A stretch of 64,000 nucleotides of DNA from Halorientalis regularis. Its GTDB lineage: Archaea > Halobacteriota > Halobacteria > Halobacteriales > Haloarculaceae. The notes under the pieces were generated by a model that saw nothing but the letters and a program-made list of their open reading frames with translations, did no database searches and was not told where the DNA came from. Positions 8,650-16,198 of the stretch are shown here, piece after piece; positions within the stretch are counted from its first letter, which is position 1; every line of letters starts with the position of its first letter. The stretch covers positions 114,685-178,684 of the forward strand of contig NZ_JALJCL010000009.1 of NCBI RefSeq assembly GCF_023698535.1. Direction: 5' to 3'. The position numbers and the translations under genes were made by a program.

Positions 8650-10878
8650 ATGAACGCAGACCGACTCGTCCCCGACCGGATCAGATCGCGCTACAGCCTG
8701 AAGATCGCGGCGACGCTCGCCCTGGTGTTCGCCGTCACGCTCGTGTCCGCCGTCTTCTTCTACGGCAACGTCGCGGGCGAACTCGGCGCGTCCGCCGACG
8801 CCGCACTCGCGACCGACGCGAACGAGAGCGCCGACACCGCCGCGCTGTGGATCGACGCCAACGCCGACCTGGCGACGAGCGTCGCGGCCACGGACGCCGT
8901 CGAAAGCGGCGATACGGCGCGAATCGGCGACTACCTCGCCGCGGCCGCCGCTGGCTCCGACCGGGTCGGCGCGATCCACTACGTCGAGGACGGGCAGATC
9001 GCGGCGAGTTCGCGGTCGAGCGCGGTCGGCCAGTCACTCTCGGTGGCGACACCGAGCGGCGGAGGTTCGGTCGCCGTCGGTGACTCGCGGACCGCCGTGG
9101 CCGGGGACAGTTCGGTGATTCCAGTCGTCGCCACGGCTGGCGAGAGTCGGTACGTCGTCGTGGCGGGCGCGGCCGAGACGCTCCGTGACCGACTCACGGA
9201 CGGGCGCTACAACACGACGCTCGCGGCGGAGGGCGAGGTCGTGCTCGCGACCGACGACGGGGAACGTGCCGCGGGTGCCGCGGCCCTGGCGGCGAACGGC
9301 ACTGCGACCGGGACTGTCGGCGAGACCGAGCTGGTCGCGACGACAGCGGCCGTCCCCGGGACGGGCTGGCACGTCGTGAGCCACGCACCAGCCGGGACGG
9401 TCTATGCCGACCGCAACGTCGCGACCGCGGCAATCGTCGCGCTCATATACGTCGTCGCGTTGAACCTCGGCATCTTCGGTGTCACCGTCGGCGGCAACCT
9501 CGCGCTGGCGCTCCAGCGGCTGGCCGACCGGGCCAAAGAGATCGGTGCCGGAAACCTCGACGTGGAACTGTCGACCGACCGGATCGACGAGGTCGGCGTG
9601 CTGTACGACGAGTTCGACTCGATGCGGGACTCCCTGGAGGAGTCCCTGGACGAGGCCCAGGACGCCCGCGCCGAGGCCGAGCGCGCACGCGAGGAAGCCG
9701 AACAGTCCGAGATGCAGACCCAGCGACTCAACGAGGCACTCGAAGCGGAAGCCGAACGATACAGCGAGGTCATGGCTGCCTGCGCGGAGGGGGATCTCAC
9801 GGAGCGCCTCGACCCCGAGGCCGACAGCGAGGCGATGCGCGCCATCGCCACGTCGTTCAACGACATGATCGCGTCGCTGGAAGCGACCGTCGCCGATGTC
9901 GAGGAGTTCACCGACGACGTGGCCGAGTCCAGCACGGACGTGGAGGAGAGCGCCGCCGAGGTCCGGGAGGCCAGCGCGGCGGTGAACGACTCGGTCACGC
10001 AGATCTCGGCTGGCGCGCGCGAGCAGACCGAGGACCTCCAGCGCACGGCCGACGAGGTCAACGACCTGTCGGCGGCCATCGAAGAGGTCGCGGCCACGAC
10101 GGACGAGATCGCTACGGAGTCGGATCGTGTCGCACGACTCGGCGAAGACGGCCGCGACCAAGCCGAGCAAACCATCGCCGAGATGCGCGAAGTAGAGGGA
10201 CGGATCGCCGAGGCCGTTACCGCCATCGAGGAGCTGGCCGCCGAGATCGAGCAGGTCAGCGAGGCGACGGCGTTGATCGACGACATCGCCGAGCAGACGA
10301 GCATCCTGGCGCTGAACGCCAACATCGAGGCGGCCCGTGCAGGGGACGACAGCGGGGACGCCGGCGACGGGTTCGCCGTCGTCGCCGACCAGGTGAAAGA
10401 GCTCGCCAGCGAGACCAAAGACGTCGTCACGGAGATCCAGGCACAGGTCGAGGAGGTCCAGGCCCAGGCCCACGAGAGCGCCGACGACATCCGGGCCACC
10501 GAGTCACAGATCACGGACGGCGTCGAGTCGGTCGCGGAGTTGACCGAGGCACTGGACGAGATCGTCGACGGCGTCGACGAGGTCGACACCGGCCTCAAGA
10601 GCATCGCCCGGACGACCGACGACCAGGCCGACTCCGCGGAGGGGATCGTCGCGATGGTCGACGAGGTCGCAAGCGTCTCCGAGCAGACGGCCCAGCAGGC
10701 AGAAACCGTTACGGACGCCGCCGGGGAGGCGACCGACTCCATCGACGAGGTCTCCGACGCCGCGGGACAACTCGCCGAACGGACCCGCGAACTCCGGCGG
10801 ATGCTCTCGACGTTCCAGGTCGACACCGCCGAGCAACCGGCGGACGCGACCGTCGCCGACGGTGGCCGGGAGCAGTGA
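8650..10878 (+). CDS. Membrane-bound haloarchaeal transducer (methyl-accepting, Htr family)
   Basis: A 742-residue chemo/phototransducer. Order: cytoplasmic N-tip, TM1 (residues about 18-40), a roughly 210-residue extracytoplasmic domain of Cache-like pattern (residues 41-255), TM2 (about 256-284), HAMP, a coiled-coil linker with a second HAMP-like segment (AACAEGDLTERLDPEAD), and the MA signalling domain whose hairpin tip reads [22 protein letters not shown]. The tip would bind CheA/CheW. The layout resembles HtrII, which has a large outer domain and pairs with a sensory rhodopsin. It directly follows the lysine-less opsin gene, so the two probably form one receptor unit (inferred). No che genes are in the window. 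Confidence 0.9.
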   Translation: MNADRLVPDRIRSRYSLKIAATLALVFAVTLVSAVFFYGNVAGELGASADAALATDANESADTAALWIDANADLATSVAATDAVESGDTARIGDYLAAAAAGSDRVGAIHYVEDGQIAASSRSSAVGQSLSVATPSGGGSVAVGDSRTAVAGDSSVIPVVATAGESRYVVVAGAAETLRDRLTDGRYNTTLAAEGEVVLATDDGERAAGAAALAANGTATGTVGETELVATTAAVPGTGWHVVSHAPAGTVYADRNVATAAIVALIYVVALNLGIFGVTVGGNLALALQRLADRAKEIGAGNLDVELSTDRIDEVGVLYDEFDSMRDSLEESLDEAQDARAEAERAREEAEQSEMQTQRLNEALEAEAERYSEVMAACAEGDLTERLDPEADSEAMRAIATSFNDMIASLEATVADVEEFTDDVAESSTDVEESAAEVREASAAVNDSVTQISAGAREQTEDLQRTADEVNDLSAAIEEVAATTDEIATESDRVARLGEDGRDQAEQTIAEMREVEGRIAEAVTAIEELAAEIEQVSEATALIDDIAEQTSILALNANIEAARAGDDSGDAGDGFAVVADQVKELASETKDVVTEIQAQVEEVQAQAHESADDIRATESQITDGVESVAELTEALDEIVDGVDEVDTGLKSIARTTDDQADSAEGIVAMVDEVASVSEQTAQQAETVTDAAGEATDSIDEVSDAAGQLAERTRELRRMLSTFQVDTAEQPADATVADGGREQ

Positions 10879-10958
10879 GCAAGGGGCGGCAGACCGGCGT
10901 CCGGACACAGCCGTCGCTCACCGGAGAGCGTCACTGAAAAATCGCGGTCCGAATCCGT

Positions 10959-11153
10959 TCAGTTACGAACGAGGTTCGTCGCGCGGGGGCCCTTGTCGGC
11001 CTGTTCGATGTCGAATTCGACTTCCTGTCCTTCTTCGAGATCCGGGCCGCCGACGTCTTCCATGTGGAAGAACACGTCCTCGTCCGCGTCGTCAGTCTCG
11101 ATGAAACCGTAGCCGCCTGTGTCGTTGAAGAAATCGACCGTACCGTTTGCCAT
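10959..11153 (-). CDS. cspA: Cold-shock domain protein
   Basis: A 64-residue single cold-shock (OB-fold) domain that binds single-stranded RNA or DNA. Both nucleic-acid motifs are present: GYGFIE (RNP1) and DVFFHM (RNP2). ATG 11153 (MANGTVDFF) is chosen since it starts the first strand; an ATG 15 nt upstream is possible but gives an unusual extension. It is monocistronic and convergent with the transducer gene. Confidence 0.95.
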   Translation of the reverse strand: MANGTVDFFNDTGGYGFIETDDADEDVFFHMEDVGGPDLEEGQEVEFDIEQADKGPRATNLVRN

Positions 11154-11259
11154 TGCCTCTGTATACAATCCGGGTGGATGGATAAAGGTGGCGAGAGTCG
11201 AGTTACCACGGCTCTCGACCGCCGGAACGGCTTTGCACCACGAGCGTCAGACTGTCGCT

Positions 11260-12171
11260 ATGGCAATCGGTGACTCCTTCGAAGTGACCGTAGGCGGCGT
11301 CGATGGTATCTCCTACGTCGATACGGGTATGTACGGCACCGCGGAGTACGGCGCGGTGTACGTGGTCGAGGGCGAGGACCCGGCCATCGTCGACTCGGGC
11401 ATCGGCACCAACTACGGGGCGATCCTCGACGGCCTCGCCGAGCGGGGAATCGCGCCCGAGGACCTGGCGACCATCGCGCTGACGCACGTCCACCTCGACC
11501 ACGCCGGCGGCGCGGGCTATCTCGCCGAAGCCTGCCCGAACGCGGACGTGGTGGTCCACGAGCGGGGCGCACGCCACCTCGTCGACCCCTCGCGGCTGGT
11601 CGCGGGGACGAAACAGGCCGTCGGCGACCAGTGGGAGTTCTACGCGGACCCGAAGCCGATCCCCGAGGACCGCATCCGGGAGGTCACCGGAGGCGACACC
11701 GTCGACCTCGGCGACCGCGTGCTACGGATCCACCACACGCCCGGGCACGCGCCCCATCAGGTCGTCTTCGAAGAGTCCGACGAGTCGGTCGTGTTCACCG
11801 CCGACGCAGCGGGGATCTACGTCCCCGAACTCGACAGCGTCCGCCAGACGACGCCGCCGCCGAACTTCGACCTGGAGCAGTGTCTCGCCGATCTCCACAC
11901 GATCCGGGACTGTGACCCTGCCGTCCTCTGTTACGCGCACTTCGGTCCGGCCGCGACCGACGACCGATTGGCCGAGTACGCCGACGCGCTGACGGAGTGG
12001 GTCGGGGCGGTCGAACGGAAACGCGACGAACTCGGGGACGACGACGCCGTGATCGAGTACTTCGGCGAACACACGTCGATGGTCGAGACCTGGGGTGAGC
12101 GGAAAGGGACCGCAGAAGAGCGGATGAACACGCGTGGCGTGCTGACCTACCTCGACAGTCGGACGGCGTAG
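11260..12171 (+). CDS. MBL-fold metallohydrolase
   Basis: A 303-residue metallo-beta-lactamase fold protein. The metal-binding motif THVHLDHAGG lies near residue 75; further ligands are in HHTPGHAPHQ and FTADAAG. The C-terminal third is helical (AEYADALTEWVGAVERKRDEL), as in haloarchaeal MBL hydrolases of unknown substrate. Start ATG 11260 (MAIGDSFEVTVGGV). The TAG stop abuts the stop of the first STAS-like paralogue with no gap (TAGCTA). Confidence 0.85.
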   Translation: MAIGDSFEVTVGGVDGISYVDTGMYGTAEYGAVYVVEGEDPAIVDSGIGTNYGAILDGLAERGIAPEDLATIALTHVHLDHAGGAGYLAEACPNADVVVHERGARHLVDPSRLVAGTKQAVGDQWEFYADPKPIPEDRIREVTGGDTVDLGDRVLRIHHTPGHAPHQVVFEESDESVVFTADAAGIYVPELDSVRQTTPPPNFDLEQCLADLHTIRDCDPAVLCYAHFGPAATDDRLAEYADALTEWVGAVERKRDELGDDDAVIEYFGEHTSMVETWGERKGTAEERMNTRGVLTYLDSRTA

Positions 12172-12552
12172 CTACCCCGATCGCCGGCTGTCGAGCAGTT
12201 TCTCGGCCTCCTCGACGGAGTCGGCTTTGGCGACGGGGTACTCCTCTTCGCCCTCGCCGGCCCGGTCGAACTGCATCTGGCCCGTCACGGATTCGGAGAC
12301 GACGCGACAGACGGCCGCTACACCGTTCTCGACGATGCCGCGTTTCCCGCGCTCGATGTGTTCCAGCGCCGCCTCGTCGGTCGTCTTGAACGTCCGCATG
12401 TCGTTTACCTCGTCGAACCCCGGCTCCAGCCGTCCGGTCTTCTCGATCACCTCGTCAGCGGCAGCCTCCGCTTCCGCGACGCTCAACTGCCCGTCCAGCG
12501 TGAGGTAGAGCCGGTTTTTCGACTCGTCGATCCGCACGTCCCAGTCACCCAT
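12172..12552 (-). CDS. STAS/SpoIIAA-like paralogue 1 of 5
   Basis: A 126-residue soluble acidic protein. Pattern beta-beta-alpha-beta-alpha-beta-beta-alpha suggests a SpoIIAA/STAS-like fold: WDVRIDESKNRLYLTLDGQL, then a helix, then the strand VNDMRTFK, then IERGKRGIVENG and a C-terminal helix EEAEKLLDSR. It starts 3 nt after the stop of paralogue 2 and has no promoter of its own, so it is the distal gene of a two-gene unit. It is the most divergent copy in the strand GVAAVCRVVSES. Function unknown; a role as a signalling adaptor next to the transducer gene is inferred from position only. Confidence 0.75.
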   Translation of the reverse strand: MGDWDVRIDESKNRLYLTLDGQLSVAEAEAAADEVIEKTGRLEPGFDEVNDMRTFKTTDEAALEHIERGKRGIVENGVAAVCRVVSESVTGQMQFDRAGEGEEEYPVAKADSVEEAEKLLDSRRSG

Positions 12553-12555
12553 GGG

Positions 12556-12939
12556 TCAGGCCTCCTGTGAACGCTTGTCGAGCAGTTGCTCGGCCTCCTC
12601 GACGGATTCGGCCTTCGCGACGGCGTAGGACTCCTCGCCCTCGCCGGCCCGGTCGAACCGCATCTGGCCCGTCGTGGACTCGGAGACGACCCGGACGGCC
12701 GCCGCCATACCGCCCTTCGCCAGTGCCCGCTTGCCGCGTTCGGTCTCGCGCATGGCCTCTTCGTCGGACGGCTTGAGCGTCCGCATGTCGTTGATCAGGT
12801 CGAATCCCTCGTCGAGTCGTTCCGCGGCCCGCTCACAGGCGTCGGCGGCCTCGGCGTGCCCTTCGGGGCCCAGGTCGCCCGCCAGTGTCAGGTAGGCGCG
12901 CTGTTTCTCCTCGTCGATTTCCATGTTCCAACTGCCCAT
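12556..12939 (-). CDS. STAS/SpoIIAA-like paralogue 2 of 5
   Basis: A 127-residue homologue of the flanking genes. Shared blocks: WNMEIDEEKQRAYLTLAGDL, INDMRTLKPSDEEA, ERGKRALAKGG, TTGQMRFDRAGEGEESYAVAKAESVEEAEQLLDKR. The start is ATG 12939 because this matches the MGxW start of the other copies and lies about 25-30 nt downstream of a CTTAAG box. It probably forms a bicistron with paralogue 1. The aspartate in the ND motif sits where STAS proteins carry the strand before the phosphorylatable Ser/Asp loop, but no phosphosite can be assigned. Confidence 0.75.
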   Translation of the reverse strand: MGSWNMEIDEEKQRAYLTLAGDLGPEGHAEAADACERAAERLDEGFDLINDMRTLKPSDEEAMRETERGKRALAKGGMAAAVRVVSESTTGQMRFDRAGEGEESYAVAKAESVEEAEQLLDKRSQEA

Positions 12940-12946
12940 ACCCGGA

Positions 12947-12999
12947 GTTGACACCCACCGGTGCTTAAGAATTGCCGCGGCGTTTTCAGCACTGATAGG
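12947..12999 (-). promoter_or_regulatory. Promoter module of STAS-like paralogue 2
   Basis: On the minus strand the order is CTATCA, TGAAAAC, GCAATTCTTAAG (TATA-like element) and GTGTCAAC before ATG 12939. The first three elements recur at the same spacing before paralogues 3 and 4. Here the inverted arms around the TATA box are the least conserved of the three copies. Confidence 0.55.
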
Positions 13000-13019
13000 C
13001 GAGTGGACCTGGCGACGGA

Positions 13020-13409
13020 CTACTGCGACGCCTGTTCGCGGCGCTTGTCGAGTAGTTTCTCGGCTTCCTCGCCGGACTCGGCTTTGGCGAGTTCGTAGTC
13101 CTCGGCGTCTTCGCCGGCCCGGTCGAACTGCAGCTGCGTGACCGTCGACTCGGCGACGACGCGGACCGCGGCGCCCATGCCGTTCTGAGCGAGGCCGCGC
13201 TTGCCGCGTTCGACTTCCTGCAGGGCCTCCTCGCTCGTGGGCTCGAAGGTTCGCATGTCGTTGACCAGGTCGAACCCGTCGTCGAGTCGTTTCGCCGCGT
13301 CGATACAGGCGTCCGACGCCGCGGCCTGTTCCTCGACGGAGAGACCGCTGCCCAGTTTCAGGGCGACACGCTGTTTCGCTTCGTCGACTGTTACGTCCCA
13401 GTTCGCCAT
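13020..13409 (-). CDS. STAS/SpoIIAA-like paralogue 3 of 5
   Basis: A 129-residue member of the array. Blocks: WDVTVDEAKQRVALKLGSGL, VNDMRTFEPTSEEAL, ERGKRGLAQNG and EDYELAKAESGEEAEKLLDKR. In place of the TGQMxF segment it has VTQLQFDRAGED, a clear local divergence. It has its own leaderless promoter 13421-13469, so it may be expressed separately from copies 1-2. Copies 1-3 share the NDMRT motif, separating them from copies 4-5, which have TDxSEF. Confidence 0.75.
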   Translation of the reverse strand: MANWDVTVDEAKQRVALKLGSGLSVEEQAAASDACIDAAKRLDDGFDLVNDMRTFEPTSEEALQEVERGKRGLAQNGMGAAVRVVAESTVTQLQFDRAGEDAEDYELAKAESGEEAEKLLDKRREQASQ

Positions 13410-13420
13410 ACACGTGCGTC

Positions 13421-13469
13421 GTTATCAATCCACGATAAGAATTGCCGCACGGTTTTCACGGTTGATAGC
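13421..13469 (-). promoter_or_regulatory. Promoter module of STAS-like paralogue 3 with flanking inverted repeat
   Basis: Plus-strand GTTATCAATCC (13421-13431) and GGTTGATAGC (13460-13469) form an inverted repeat whose arms flank the minus-strand TATA-like TTCTTAT. TGAAAAC lies 10 nt upstream of that box. The TATA-to-ATG distance is about 30 nt, giving a leaderless transcript. The arms could be an operator for a dimeric regulator. Confidence 0.55.
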
Positions 13470-13493
13470 CAGGGCGCTCGCGGTCGAACCGTG

Positions 13494-13880
13494 TTACTGC
13501 GAAGCCGCGCGCTTGTCGAGCAGCTTCTCGGCCTGCTCGACGGTGTCGGCCACGGCGACGGCGTACTCCTCTTCGTCCTCACCGACGCGCTCGAAGTGCA
13601 TCTGGCCCGTCGCCGACCCCTCGCCCATCACACGGACGGCCGCCGCCGCACCGTTCTCCCGGACGGCCTTCTTGCCCTCCTCGATGTACTTGACCGCCTC
13701 TTGATCGCCCGGCATGAACTCCGAAATGTCGGTGATGACCTCGAACCCGTGATCGAGCCGTTCGGCCGCCGCCTTGACCGCCTCCGAGGACTCCTTGGCC
13801 ATCTCCGGATCGTGACTCCCGACGAGTTCGATGTACAGTCGGTTCTGTGCTTCGTCTGTGTCGACACTCCAGTCCGCCAT
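13494..13880 (-). CDS. STAS/SpoIIAA-like paralogue 4 of 5
   Basis: A 128-residue member of the array, very close to paralogue 5. Blocks: WSVDTDEAQNRLYIELVG, VITDISEFMPGDQEAV, IEEGKKAVRENG, ATGQMHFERVGEDEEEYAVAVADTVEQAEKLLDKR. Copies 4 and 5 share TDxSEFxPGDQ, where copies 1-3 have NDMRTF, so the array split into two subtypes before the last duplication. It has its own promoter module 13892-13939. Confidence 0.75.
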   Translation of the reverse strand: MADWSVDTDEAQNRLYIELVGSHDPEMAKESSEAVKAAAERLDHGFEVITDISEFMPGDQEAVKYIEEGKKAVRENGAAAAVRVMGEGSATGQMHFERVGEDEEEYAVAVADTVEQAEKLLDKRAASQ

Positions 13881-13891
13881 ACTCCAGGTTT

Positions 13892-13939
13892 GTTACCAAC
13901 CCACAATAAGAATTGTTTGCCAGTTTTCATGGTTGATAG
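13892..13939 (-). promoter_or_regulatory. Promoter module of STAS-like paralogue 4 with flanking inverted repeat
   Basis: Minus strand: CTATCAACC, then ATGAAAAC, a 10-nt spacer, TTCTTATTGTGG, and GGTTGGTAAC, ending 13 nt before ATG 13880. The outer arms CTATCAACC and GGTTGGTAAC are imperfect inverted repeats around the TATA-like box. The architecture matches the module of paralogue 3. Confidence 0.55.
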
Positions 13940-13962
13940 TCGGGCGTCGCGGTCGAACCGTG

Positions 13963-14349
13963 TTACTGCGAGGCCGTCCGCTTGTCCAGGAATTTCTCGG
14001 CTTGCTCGACGGTGTCGGCCACGGCGACGGTGTACTCCTCTTCGTCCTCACCGACGCGCTGGAAGTGCATCCGGCCCGTCGCCGACCGCTCGCCCGTCGC
14101 GCGGACGGCGGCGAAGGCCCCCGCCTCGCGGACGGCCTGTTTGCCCTCTTCGATGCACTCGACGGCGTCTTGATCGCCGGGGACGAACTCCGAGAGGTCG
14201 GTGATCACTTCGAACCCCGGATCGAGTCGCTGGACCGCTTCCCTGGCCGCCTCGTTTGCCTTCTTGGCCTCCTCGGGGCCGAAATGGCCACCCAGATCGA
14301 GGTACAGTCCGTTCTGTGCTTCGTCGGCGTCGACACTCCAATCCACCAT
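13963..14349 (-). CDS. STAS/SpoIIAA-like paralogue 5 of 5
   Basis: A 128-residue member of the array, nearest to the cytosolic transducer gene and 69 nt downstream of it. Blocks: WSVDADEAQNGLYLDLGGHF, VITDLSEFVPGDQDAV, IEEGKQAVREAG, ATGRMHFQRVGEDEEEYTVAVADTVEQAEKFLDKR. ATG 14349 matches the MxDW start of the other copies. Its upstream region is only weakly similar to the promoters of copies 3-4 (an ACAACTGGC...GAAC remnant), so it may be read through from the transducer gene. Confidence 0.75.
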   Translation of the reverse strand: MVDWSVDADEAQNGLYLDLGGHFGPEEAKKANEAAREAVQRLDPGFEVITDLSEFVPGDQDAVECIEEGKQAVREAGAFAAVRATGERSATGRMHFQRVGEDEEEYTVAVADTVEQAEKFLDKRTASQ

Positions 14350-14418
14350 GGCGTGAACTGTTCTCACAGACCAGGATCAATGTTCGCCGCCAGTTGTCAA
14401 CATTTGGAACAGAGGGGC

Positions 14419-16059
14419 TCAGGTTCCGTCGTGAACCTGCGCGTCGTCCCAGGACAACTCGTCGTCACCGCCGTCGTCGCCACCGTCGGTGTCTTCGTCC
14501 GCACCGTCGTGGACTTTCGCGTCGTCCCAGGACAACTCGTCGTCACCGTCGTCGTCGCCACCGTCGGTGTCTTCGTCCGCACCGTCGTGGACTTTCGCGT
14601 CGTCCCAGGACAACTCGTCGTCACCGTCGTCGCTCTCGTCTTCGTAGCCCGCCAGCAGGTCTCGGAGGGTGTTGGCCTGGTCGGCCAGTCGGTCCATCTG
14701 GACGGCCACTTCCGAGAGCATCGTGGTCTGGGTGCCGGTCGCCTTGGAGACGTCTTCGACCTCGGCGGCGGTCTCCTCGCTCAACTCGGCCACGTCCTCG
14801 ACCATCGCGACCACTTCCTCGGTACTCGCGGCCTGCTCGTCGGTGGCGTCGTTGATCGACTGGACGCCGTCGTTTGCCTCCTCGACGCGGTCGGCGATCT
14901 CGTCGAGCGCCGAGAGGGCGTCCTCGACCGTCTCGGTCCCCGTCGAGACGCGGTCGCCCATCTCCCGAACCTCGTCGACGGCCTCGCCCGTCTCCTCTTG
15001 CACGTCCTCGATCATCTCGCTGATCTCCTCGGTCGCCTGGCCCGCCTCCTCGGCCAGCTGTTTGACCTCGTCGGCGACGACGGCGAACCCTTCGCCGGCC
15101 TCGCCCGCGCGGGCGGCCTCGATGGATGCGTTCAGCGCCAGAATCGAGGTCTGGTCGGCGATGTCGTCGATCACCTCGACCACGCCGCTGATGTCCTCGA
15201 TCCGGGATTCGAGCGAGGACACCTGATCGATGGTGGCGTCGGCGTGGGACTCGATGTCGTGCATCTCGTCGAGAGCTTCGGTGGCGGCGTCACGGCCCTC
15301 TTTCCCGTGTTCGGCCGCCTCCTGTGAGATGGTTGCGACCTCGTCGGCCGAGGAGGCGATCTCCTCGACCGTCGCCGAGAGGTCCGTCATCTCGTTGGCG
15401 ACGCGTTCGAGCAGTTCCTCCTGCTCGGCGGCGTTCTCGGTGATCTCGTCCATCGAGGAGTCCACGTCCTCGCTGGCGTCCCGGACCTCCCGGGTCGCGG
15501 CGCTCATCTCTTCGGTCTTGTCGTCGACCTCGTCGGCGAACTCGTCGAGGTCGTCGACCGTCTCCGAGAGGTCGGCGAGCAGCTCGTTGAACGCGGTCGC
15601 GGCCTCGGCCATGGCCTCGTTCTCGCGGTCGGTGTCGAGGCGCTGGCCCAAGTCGCCGCCCGCAGCCGCCTGCATCGCGTCCCGGAACTCCCGTGCCGTC
15701 GCTTCGAGCGGTGCCGTGGCGGCCTGTGCGCCCCCGTCCGCTGCGACCGGCTCGGATTCACCGTCGTCGGGTGCTGTTTCGGGACCGTCCGCCTCGGCAT
15801 CGCCATCGACGGATTCTTCGTCGGCTCCGTCCGTCTCGGCATCGTCCGCCTCGAGTTCGGTCCCTTCGGCACCGTCCACCGACGCTGTCGAAGCCGACGC
15901 GTCGCTCTCGCCGGCCTGTCCGTCCGTCTCCGTTTCCAAATCCCGTTCCGCCGTCTCCGCGCGTCCCGTCGCTCCGTCGGTCGCCGGCCCACCGTCCGGG
16001 TCGCCGGAGTCGGACGTGGCCGACCGGAGGAGCGCCGAGACACGGCTCGCGAGGCTCAT
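14419..16059 (-). CDS. Cytosolic methyl-accepting transducer with C-terminal 26-residue repeats
   Basis: A 546-residue soluble transducer with no membrane segment. Order: short basic N-tip ([13 protein letters not shown]), acidic low-complexity region to about residue 125, HAMP-like [17 protein letters not shown], then the MA signalling coiled coil with tip [20 protein letters not shown], and an acidic tail with three copies of [13 protein letters not shown] separated by [14 protein letters not shown] spacers. Cytosolic transducers of this kind sense internal cues (for example arginine in Halobacterium Car). ATG 16059 lies about 30 nt downstream of a TATTTATG box. It heads the cluster of five STAS-like genes. 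Confidence 0.9.
   Translation of the reverse strand: MSLASRVSALLRSATSDSGDPDGGPATDGATGRAETAERDLETETDGQAGESDASASTASVDGAEGTELEADDAETDGADEESVDGDAEADGPETAPDDGESEPVAADGGAQAATAPLEATAREFRDAMQAAAGGDLGQRLDTDRENEAMAEAATAFNELLADLSETVDDLDEFADEVDDKTEEMSAATREVRDASEDVDSSMDEITENAAEQEELLERVANEMTDLSATVEEIASSADEVATISQEAAEHGKEGRDAATEALDEMHDIESHADATIDQVSSLESRIEDISGVVEVIDDIADQTSILALNASIEAARAGEAGEGFAVVADEVKQLAEEAGQATEEISEMIEDVQEETGEAVDEVREMGDRVSTGTETVEDALSALDEIADRVEEANDGVQSINDATDEQAASTEEVVAMVEDVAELSEETAAEVEDVSKATGTQTTMLSEVAVQMDRLADQANTLRDLLAGYEDESDDGDDELSWDDAKVHDGADEDTDGGDDDGDDELSWDDAKVHDGADEDTDGGDDGGDDELSWDDAQVHDGT
14441..14635. repeat. 78-bp in-frame direct repeat, three copies (third partial)
   Basis: The segment GCGTCGTCCCAGGACAACTC recurs at 14441, 14519 and 14597, a 78-bp period equal to 26 codons. 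The copies are nearly identical at the DNA level, so the expansion is recent or maintained by conversion. Confidence 0.9.
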
Positions 16060-16198
16060 TATCATAGTTTGATACAGAGCGGCATAAATAGGTGCGGGTA
16101 AAATTATCGTCGCCGATATTCCGATACTGGCGGGACGGGGTGATAATTTCGACGACGGCGAGTGAGTGCGTTTAAGCCCCGCGCGCTCGTCGGCCCGG

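Noticed and set aside
8570..8653. Short frame between opsin and transducer (MTVTTSRREL...)
   Set aside because: It overlaps the transducer start, has no acidic bias and fits as a spacer with an SD site.
14397..15327. Repetitive plus-strand frames over the transducer C-terminus
   Set aside because: They only reflect the 78-bp repeat and the complement of the signalling coiled coil; no start or homology.
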